Of a stretch of 64,000 nucleotides of DNA, positions 56,828-64,000 are shown one piece after another. A program made the position numbers and the translations under genes. Positions within the stretch are counted from its first letter, which is position 1, and the number at the start of each line of letters is the position of its first letter. The notes beneath the pieces are model-generated. The model was not told the DNA's origin. It searched no databases and was given only the letters and a program-made list of their open reading frames with translations. Source of the stretch: Ambrosia x helenae (taxonomy: Eukaryota; Streptophyta; Magnoliopsida; Asterales; Asteraceae); assembly GCA_030844895.1 (NCBI GenBank), contig CM061227.1, positions 114,683,603 through 114,747,602 on the forward strand, given 5' to 3'.

Positions 56828-58403
56828 TGTAACACCCCAACCGATGGCGGAAACATCGGGGTGCCACGTATTGATGATTGTTTTCAGTAGCACATGGTAT
56901 AATGTAAATTTTAAATAATTTATTCAAACATAATATCCAAAATGTGAAATAATGTCTAAGAATTCAAATACATAACATCAAACAATAACTTCAAAAACTT
57001 CAAATAAACTTCAAGATAAATCCTCATGCTATCTCAAGCCTCAGCTTCATTGTTACCTGAAACATGTTAATTTTGAAAGTATTTTGGGTCAACATAAGTT
57101 GGTGAGAATTACATAGGTTTTTGATGATAAAATGAATAAAATGTTATGCAATTCATGTGTCATGTTAATCTAGCCCATATGTGAGAAACATATTAGAAAT
57201 AAATCGAGTGCATAATCAACCCTGCTGACTGTTATAAAATAATACATACCATACACTTATGGTCCCAATGAATAATGTTATGCGATAACAAACACCCACG
57301 CAACCTTTGTAGGAGGCACGTATCCGGGTGGGATTGTCAGTCCAATAGATCTATCAATGTATACCGTCGGCTGATCAATGTTAATGATTATGCTAGAATG
57401 TGCTTACTCTAATCATGTTCAAGACAATATGCAACATAGAAAACACATAAACACATTGATGATTGAATTGCAATGAAAAGTGTTATAACATGTTTCACCC
57501 CAAAAGTGGTGATAAAAGGGGCTATGTAAACTCACCTTAGCAAATGTTAACTTGTTTGAAAGATATGATAATTGTGTTGCCCAAAGTGATTCCAATTATT
57601 ACCCTATAATGAGGTAATATATAATAAGTCTAAGTCTATGTAACTAATATGTGTATTCTAGGGTTTCGATTTGGGGATAATAAATTGTTAAATTTAATTT
57701 AAAAATGTTAATTAAATAAAGAAAATTGGATAATTAATGAAAAATAATCTTTTTATAAAATTTGAATTTTGAGTGTGCACATTAAAGTGTTTGAAGCAAT
57801 AAAATAATTTTTATAAAATTATTTCATTTAAAATAGATTTTTAAATCTATTTATTTATAAATAGCCAATTATTAACTATAATATTCAAAAATACTAAAAT
57901 TAAAGAAATCTTATTTTAAAAATCATAATTCTGATCTAAATGATTAAAAATAATTTGTATAAAATTTTGGTGCAAAAATGATGAAAATTGGATTTATTAT
58001 GAATTAAATATGATTAAATCTTACAAAAATTGATTAAAAATAATAAATAAATGATTTTACTGAATTAAAAATTATTTCAGTAAAGTTTAACTTTATAAAA
58101 AGTTAGGATAATTTTTGGAGAATTTAAATAAATTGTTTTGATATAATAATGGATTTTTATAATTATAATAGTATAAAAATGATTTAATTATTATAAATAT
58201 TAAATAAAAGAATTTCTGAAAAATAAAAATTGTAAATAAATCTTTTATATCAGATTAAGTAATTATAATTTTTTTAGAATTTATAAAATAGTTTTGGTAT
58301 TTTAAAAGAATTTATAAGATTAAAGGATTAATATATATATATACTTAATTAATGTTTGTTTAAAAAAAAGAAAAGGAAAGAAAGCATAAAAACCGGTCAG
58401 AGC

Positions 58404-58460
58404 CGGACTCGAACCCGGATGACCACGATACCAGACCAGAGTCACAACCACCTGGCCTAG
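58404..58460 (-). other. tRNA-like module in LTR (minus)
   Basis: Minus strand: the A-box-like TAGGCCAGGTGG (58459-58448) and B box GGGTTCGAGTCC (near 58415) are about 33 bases apart, as in real tRNA genes. It is preceded by an inverted CCACCGGCCTAGGCC. It probably derives from a tRNA or SINE; I see no intact cloverleaf. Confidence 0.5.
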
Positions 58461-59071
58461 GCCGGTGGTTGTGTTATCTTCTGGTTTAAATTAAATAAAT
58501 ACAGTATGAACCAAAAGCCTTATCCCCAATTCATGAACGTGATGAACCCTAGTTATGCAATTAGATGATCCAGGCAACAATAGCCCGATTAATGTTGGGG
58601 CTATTGTTGCTTGGATGCCGATGAACTAAACCCACCAAATAAATTAAACTCACAGTGTGGTGATGATGATTATGATCGGGTCAATGAGAAAAGTCAACCA
58701 CGAACAGAAAACAACGATCAGAGCAGTAATAGAGAGAAATAGAGATTGAGGGAGAGGTATGAGCGAGTTTTCAAGGTCCAGGAGGCCTCAATTTATACTA
58801 ATAGATTAGGGTTAGGGTTAATTGGATCGTTGACTTTCCTTATTATAATAACGCGGCCAATTCAATGATTAGGGCAACGATTGCCGTGTAATTTGTGTGC
58901 AATCGTGTTGTAATGGGCCGGTTATAGCTCGAGTATACCAAAAATAAAACAACACGCGTTAATTCTTGGATTGATCAACAAGGCAATACCACAGTTGACT
59001 TTTCTTTGTCAACTGTGGGATTTTTAAAGCGCGTATAAGATTAAAGTGAGTCCGGGTTATAACAAAACAAA

Positions 59072-59165
59072 GGCTCAGCCCAGTTGGTTGGGCTCGTGTG
59101 TGTAGGTTTGGACCGGACCGGCCATTGGCGCGGGTTCGAACCCCGGCCAAGGCAACATTTTTTTT
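59072..59165 (+). other. tRNA-like / SINE-head-like module in LTR (plus)
   Basis: GGCTCAGCCCAGTTGGTTGG carries an A-box-like sequence. GCGGGTTCGAACCCC is a strong B box with a T-arm-like stem. A run of eight T follows (59158-59165), matching a Pol III terminator. The A-to-B distance is longer than in standard tRNAs. It points opposite to the retroelement. Confidence 0.55.
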
Positions 59166-59324
59166 GATTTTAATTTCACATTCACACACATATATATAAT
59201 ATAATATATGGTATTAGGGTTCCATGTAAGCGACAAAAATAATAAATGCGAGGATAATAATGAAACTTGACGTTTTATTAAATGTCGGTGCGTAACGTAC
59301 AAGAATTAAATGCGTAATGTTACA

Positions 59325-59808
59325 GTCTCCCCTACTTTTAGAAACTTCGTCCCGAAGTTAAAGGAAATACTAGGTTTGCAAATGGTCAACTACTGAAAAC
59401 CTTGATAAAATTTCACACTACCTTAACGTACCTGTAAATTCATGATTACGTTCCGGACCGTAATTACCAATTTACCTTACATTAGGGTTTTGTGTCCTTT
59501 TATGACTTTACCGATTGTTAAGCAGGTCTGATAGTCTCCGCCAGTCGTTGAGCAGGTGGTAGGGCCTCTCCCGACTGTTGGATAGACATGATGTCCTCTT
59601 CCAATCGTTAAGTAGATTGTTTAGTAGTCAACTATTTGTTGTGCAAGTAAGCAAGTATTGATAAAGCAATCAATTAAAACAAACATACACACAGATGTTA
59701 TGGTAATACTTGAATTTATTATCTGATTCAAAAGTGTCAATACATGAAACTAAGGAGAAAGTAGATATTATTCAAATGGTAGGGTTTGATGTTGAGCAGT
59801 CGGAGGTC
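59325..59808 (-). other. Gypsy internal 3' non-coding region with polypurine tract
   Basis: Minus strand: AAAAGTAGGGGAGAC directly precedes the 3' LTR (59325-59340), as in the element at 32684. The region also has repeats of a CAACGATTGG-like phrase shared with 29118-29228. No pol coding is present. Confidence 0.75.
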
Positions 59809-60906
59809 TCAAGCGGGATTATTTGGAGCATCAAGAGCGTTTGTAGCAGGGATTCGACAAGCTTCTGCAAGATGCCCATACCTCTGACAATTGGTGCACT
59901 GTCGACAGGGTACTTGAGTTGGATGGTGATACTGGCAGGTGTCACACTTAGGTAGGTTCCCATTGTATTGTTTCTTGGTGGGTGGAGTGGTAGTGTCTAT
60001 TGCAAAATTCCTGACCTTGTTCTTCCCGTTGGTTGAGGCCTCGGTTTTGATTTCAACGGCAGGTTGGGGAGTATCCTTTTTCTTTTCCCCTTTACGAGTC
60101 AGGGTTCCTGCCTTCACATGGTTATCTGTTAGGGTGGCAGCCAAACGCTTTGCTTCTTCCAATGTAGCAGGGTTCCTTCCCCACACTGTGTCTTGAATCT
60201 GCATCGGTAAGCCACCAATGTATTTTTCGATTGCAATGGGCAAAGGAGTGACTTTGTGGGGTAGCAGTAAGCTAAGTTCGTGAAAGCGAGTGTTGTAAGC
60301 AAGGTTTTCCCCACTGTCTTGAGCAAGATCATAAAATTCGTCTTCCAGTTTCTTGATTTCATTACGAGGACAGAACTCTGCCTTCATAATGTCTTTAGCT
60401 TGATCCCAGGTTAAGGCTAGTGCAGCTTCAGCTCCGCGAGTGCGTTTTTCTTCATTCCACCAAGTGAGTGCTCGTTTGTGAAGAACACTCATGGCATAAC
60501 GGACTTTGAAGTTGTCGGGGCATTCACTGTTGATGAAGGCATTCTCAATACCCTCAAACCATTGGAGGAGTCCAGTAGCTCCTTCTTCACCACTAAACTT
60601 TGGAGGGTTACAAGAGTTGAAATGCTTAAGGGTGCAAGCTTGGGGTCCATTACCATTGCCATTGCCATTGTTGTGACCATTCCCGTTGTTGTGACCATTC
60701 CCATTCAATTGGATGACCTGAGCAAGCAAGTTGGGAACCAGAGTTGCGATTTGTTGCGCCATTTGTTGAGAAATGATCGCAGCCAGTTGAGCATCGACCC
60801 CATTGTTGTTGTGGTTAGGAACTTGGTCATGGTTGTGGTTATGGTTATCACTACCTTCTGCGGGGTTCTCACCATTGCTGTTGCGAGTGCTGCGACGAGG
60901 AGGCAT
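59809..60906 (-). CDS. Retrotransposon Gag (365 aa) with one zinc knuckle
   Basis: The chosen start is MPPRRSTRNSNGENPAEGSD, the standard opening of this plant Gypsy Gag; a longer frame exists upstream but lacks family support. An Asn/Gly/His-rich segment (~65-85) is followed by the retrotransposon gag domain: NPPKFSGEEGATGLLQWFEG, ALTWWNEEKR, EFCPRNEIKKLEDEFYDL. Near the C-terminus are C-x2-C…H (CDTCQYHH) and a zinc knuckle CTNCQRYGHLAEAC. The frame stops at NNPA, where full Gag-Pol relatives continue with a second zinc knuckle and protease. Gag would package the element RNA into cytoplasmic particles. The uninterrupted frame suggests it is still functional. Confidence 0.93.
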   Translation of the reverse strand: MPPRRSTRNSNGENPAEGSDNHNHNHDQVPNHNNNGVDAQLAAIISQQMAQQIATLVPNLLAQVIQLNGNGHNNGNGHNNGNGNGNGPQACTLKHFNSCNPPKFSGEEGATGLLQWFEGIENAFINSECPDNFKVRYAMSVLHKRALTWWNEEKRTRGAEAALALTWDQAKDIMKAEFCPRNEIKKLEDEFYDLAQDSGENLAYNTRFHELSLLLPHKVTPLPIAIEKYIGGLPMQIQDTVWGRNPATLEEAKRLAATLTDNHVKAGTLTRKGEKKKDTPQPAVEIKTEASTNGKNKVRNFAIDTTTPPTKKQYNGNLPKCDTCQYHHPTQVPCRQCTNCQRYGHLAEACRIPATNALDAPNNPA

Positions 60907-61414
60907 GATCTGTAATAGACACAATGAAATGAATGAGAGTTTATATAAGGAATGTAATCATTTATTCATTAATTAAAACGAATAAACGAAAACGTTGACT
61001 TATCAAAGATTCTAAATTCTAATAACATATGAATACATGCTTTAGCCTATAAGTGAACACTCATCCCGAGAATTCCCAGGTAGGCATCCGGGTCCCTCGT
61101 CTGATTGGGATATATGCGCAATGCCAGCCTAGACAGAAGACTCAGAATACAGGCGTTCACCCTTCCAGATTGCACGTGTTCGTTATTAAAATCTAGAACT
61201 TCGACGAGATCTCAAGGGGGTTCAGGTTAAACCTGAGGGATTTGTCCTATTAGTCTAAGAGTAGATCCACTGATGGAGAGCAACCTTCTTGTAGGGGTGA
61301 AAGTAGGGATAAGAAGTAGGAGGGAGATAGAGAATAGCAAGTAAAGGAAGCAAGTACTGTTTTAGTCCCTAAGGTTATAGTCTAGATTATTTCTAATAAC
61401 CTAATTCCCTATAA
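60907..61414 (-). other. Gypsy 5' leader
   Basis: Untranslated sequence between the primer-binding site and gag. It has moderate GC content and no significant frame. Confidence 0.65.
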
Positions 61415-61431
61415 CCAAGGCTCTGATACCA
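61415..61431 (-). promoter_or_regulatory. Gypsy primer-binding site (initiator-Met tRNA)
   Basis: Minus strand TGGTATCAGAGCCTTGG lies three bases after the 5' LTR and is complementary to the initiator-Met tRNA 3' end. Confidence 0.92.
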
Positions 61432-63010
61432 ATCTGTAACACCCCAACCGATGGCGGAAACATCGGGGTGCCACGTATTGATGATTGTTTTCAGTAGCAC
61501 ATGGTATAATGTAAATTTTAAATAATTTATTCAAACATAATATCCAAAATGTGAAATAATGTCTAAGAATTCAAATACATAACATCAAACAATAACTTCA
61601 AAAACTTCAAATAAACTTCAAGATAAATCCTCATGCTATCTCAAGCCTCAGCTTCATTGTTACCTGAAACATGTTAATTTTGAAAGTATTTTGGGTCAAC
61701 ATAAGTTGGTGAGAATTACATAGGTTTTTGATGATAAAATGAATAAAATGTTATGCAATTCATGTGTCATGTTAATCTAGCCCATATGTGAGAAACATAT
61801 TAGAAATAAATCGAGTGCATAATCAACCCTGCTGACTGTTATAAAATAATACATACCATACACTTATGGTCCCAATGAATAATGTTATGCGATAACAAAC
61901 ACCCACGCAACCTTTGTAGGAGGCACGTATCCGGGTGGGATTGTCAGTCCAATAGATCTATCAATGTATACCGTCGGCTGATCAATGTTAATGATTATGC
62001 TAGAATGTGCTTACTCTAATCATGTTCAAGACAATATGCAACATAGAAAACACATAAACACATTGATGATTGAATTGCAATGAAAAGTGTTATAACATGT
62101 TTCACCCCAAAAGTGGTGATAAAAGGGGCTATGTAAACTCACCTTAGCAAATGTTAACTTGTTTGAAAGATATGATAATTGTGTTGCCCAAAGTGATTCC
62201 AATTATTACCCTATAATGAGGTAATATATAATAAGTCTAAGTCTATGTAACTAATATGTGTATTCTAGGGTTTCGATTTGGGGATAATAAATTGTTAAAT
62301 TTAATTTAAAAATGTTAATTAAATAAAGAAAATTGGATAATTAATGAAAAATAATCTTTTTATAAAATTTGAATTTTGAGTGTGCACATTAAAGTGTTTG
62401 AAGCAATAAAATAATTTTTATAAAATTATTTCATTTAAAATAGATTTTTAAATCTATTTATTTATAAATAGCCAATTATTAACTATAATATTCAAAAATA
62501 CTAAAATTAAAGAAATCTTATTTTAAAAATCATAATTCTGATCTAAATGATTAAAAATAATTTGTATAAAATTTTGGTGCAAAAATGATGAAAATTGGAT
62601 TTATTATGAATTAAATATGATTAAATCTTACAAAAATTGATTAAAAATAATAAATAAATGATTTTACTGAATTAAAAATTATTTCAGTAAAGTTTAACTT
62701 TATAAAAAGTTAGGATAATTTTTGGAGAATTTAAATAAATTGTTTTGATATAATAATGGATTTTTATAATTATAATAGTATAAAAATGATTTAATTATTA
62801 TAAATATTAAATAAAAGAATTTCTGAAAAATAAAAATTGTAAATAAATCTTTTATATCAGATTAAGTAATTATAATTTTTTTAGAATTTATAAAATAGTT
62901 TTGGTATTTTAAAAGAATTTATAAGATTAAAGGATTAATATATATATATACTTAATTAATGTTTGTTTAAAAAAAGAAAAGGAAAGAAAGCATAAAAACC
63001 GGTCAGAGCC

Positions 63011-63066
63011 GGACTCGAACCCGGATGACCACGATACCAGACCAGAGTCACAACCACCTGGCCTAG
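63011..63066 (-). other. tRNA-like module in 5' LTR (minus)
   Basis: A copy of the module at 58404-58460 with the same A and B boxes. Confidence 0.5.
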
Positions 63067-63677
63067 GCCGGTGGTTGTGTTATCTTCTGGTTTAAATTAA
63101 ATAAATACAGTATGAACCAAAAGCCTTATCCCCAATTCATGAACGTGATGAACCCTAGTTATGCAATTAGATGATCCAGGCAACAATAGCCCGATTAATG
63201 TTGGGGCTATTGTTGCTTGGATGCCGATGAACTAAACCCACCAAATAAATTAAACTCACAGTGTGGTGATGATGATTATGATCGGGTCAATGAGAAAAGT
63301 CAACCACGAACAGAAAACAACGATCAGAGCAGTAATAGAGAGAAATAGAGATTGAGGGAGAGGTATGAGCGAGTTTTCAAGGTCCAGGAGGCCTCAATTT
63401 ATACTAATAGATTAGGGTTAGGGTTAATTGGATCGTTGACTTTCCTTATTATAATAACGCGGCCAATTCAATGATTAGGGCAACGATTGCCGTGTAATTT
63501 GTGTGCAATCGTGTTGTAATGGGCCGGTTATAGCTCGAGTATACCAAAAATAAAACAACACGCGTTAATTCTTGGATTGATCAACAAGGCAATACCACAG
63601 TTGACTTTTCTTTGTCAACTGTGGGATTTTTAAAGCGCGTATAAGATTAAAGTGAGTCCGGGTTATAACAAAACAAA

Positions 63678-63770
63678 GGCTCAGCCCAGTTGGTTGGGCT
63701 CGTGTGTGTAGGTTTGGACCGGACCGGCCATTGGCGCGGGTTCGAACCCGGCCAAGGCAACATTTTTTTT
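63678..63770 (+). other. tRNA-like / SINE-head-like module in 5' LTR (plus)
   Basis: A copy of 59072-59165. One C is missing next to the B box (GGTTCGAACCCG), and the T run is kept. Confidence 0.55.
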
Positions 63771-63929
63771 GATTTTAATTTCACATTCACACACATATAT
63801 ATAATATAATATATGGTATTAGGGTTCCATGTAAGCGACAAAAATAATAAATGCGAGGATAATAATGAAACTTGACGTTTTATTAAATGTCGGTGCGTAA
63901 CGTACAAGAATTAAATGCGTAATGTTACA

Positions 63930-64000
63930 CACTAATAGCATCATTTACTTTCAACTCTACACATATCCTTCAATTCATTCAATTTTTATACAATTAACAC
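63930..64000. other. Continuation of the interrupted LTR-like region
   Basis: Starts with the CACTA target duplication, then AT-rich sequence of the same CATACA-rich character as 54447-56827. Confidence 0.5.

Larger units (their letters stand above)
56828..59324 (-). repeat. Gypsy 3' LTR (2497 bp)
   Basis: On the plus strand it begins TGTAACACCCCAACCGATGG and ends GCGTAATGTTACA. It contains two tRNA-like modules. The body is AT-rich and non-coding. Confidence 0.93.
56828..63929 (-). mobile_element. Young gag-only Gypsy retrotransposon (TR-GAG type)
   Basis: The LTRs at 56828-59324 and 61435-63929 are flanked by the perfect duplication CACTA (56823-56827, 63930-63934). The internal region is only 2.1 kb and holds a primer-binding site, one gag gene and a polypurine tract, with no protease, RT, RNase H or integrase. 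It fits the described class of terminal-repeat retrotransposons with only a GAG domain. The LTRs differ, as far as I can see, by two homopolymer bases (8 versus 7 A near 58370/62975; 4 versus 3 C near 59143/63749), so the insertion is very recent. Pol functions must come from an autonomous partner. Confidence 0.93.
61435..63929 (-). repeat. Gypsy 5' LTR (2495 bp)
   Basis: Nearly identical to 56828-59324. It includes the same two tRNA-like modules (63011-63066 minus, 63678-63770 plus). Confidence 0.93.

Noticed and set aside
59072..59165. A real tRNA gene
   Set aside because: A and B boxes and a T run are present, but I could not build a full acceptor and anticodon stem, and the A-to-B distance is too long. 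I kept it as tRNA-like only.
60478..60915. 145-codon ORF on the plus strand
   Set aside because: It is antisense to the well-supported gag gene and has no domain.

Overview
This window is plant nuclear DNA from a eudicot. The signs are split genes with GT-AG introns, plant-type MFS and DUF247 genes, Copia and Gypsy retrotransposons primed by initiator-Met tRNA, Helitrons and many MITEs. The repeat style suggests Asteraceae, but that is only an impression. Host genes are few; most of the window is transposons nested inside transposons.

Layout. 1-15.1 kb holds two tandem copies of a nodulin-like/NFD4-like MFS transporter gene on the minus strand. Copy 1 (57-379) is exon 1 only, and the rest lies beyond the left edge. 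Copy 2 (11865-14952) has three exons. Each copy carries a single-base-type frameshift. Between them sit a small Helitron (2200-2741), a complete but decayed Copia element (3556-10421, TSD TAAAC) and a hAT element (10630-11334). Another hAT MITE lies in intron 1 of copy 2.

15.7-24.3 kb holds a foldback with a nested Tourist-like MITE, then a ~5-kb Helitron (16819-21782). The Helitron keeps the C-terminal motif of a Pif1-type helicase and carries captured exons of a YTH (m6A-reader) gene. More MITEs and short tandem duplications follow.

25-45 kb is layered. It contains a TIR element of MULE type (25201-26041), a Helitron end (26053), and a TIR element beside a TA microsatellite (27135-36782). 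That TIR element was split by a gag-only Gypsy element (27309-35305), which was itself hit by a 3-kb solo LTR (29233-32227, TSD CTATC). Next comes a 1.2-kb tandem duplication whose second unit was hit by a MULE (38508-40925, 9-bp TSD). The MULE encodes a GRF zinc-finger protein and two hypothetical proteins. Foldback and hAT MITEs end this stretch.

45.7-49.8 kb holds a broken reverse-transcriptase-like fragment and the one clearly intact host gene, an intronless DUF247 gene (46647-48377). A CACTA-transposon end lies 9 bp after its stop codon.

49.8-64 kb holds a Helitron end, an inverted pair of LTR-like sequences rich in a TCCTGAGGA palindrome, and a spliced TE-type gene (51789-54446) similar to the 'putative gypsy-type transposon' family. 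That gene is interrupted in exon 3 by a solo LTR (TSD GTTTA) and truncated by another LTR at 54447. Inside that last LTR sits a very young gag-only Gypsy element (56828-63929, TSD CACTA) with nearly identical 2.5-kb LTRs. The LTRs of this Gypsy group contain tRNA-like modules with A and B boxes.

I found no non-transposon multi-gene system. The most interesting signals are the Helitron capture of a YTH gene, the Pol III-like modules inside the LTRs, and the MULE with convergent genes.
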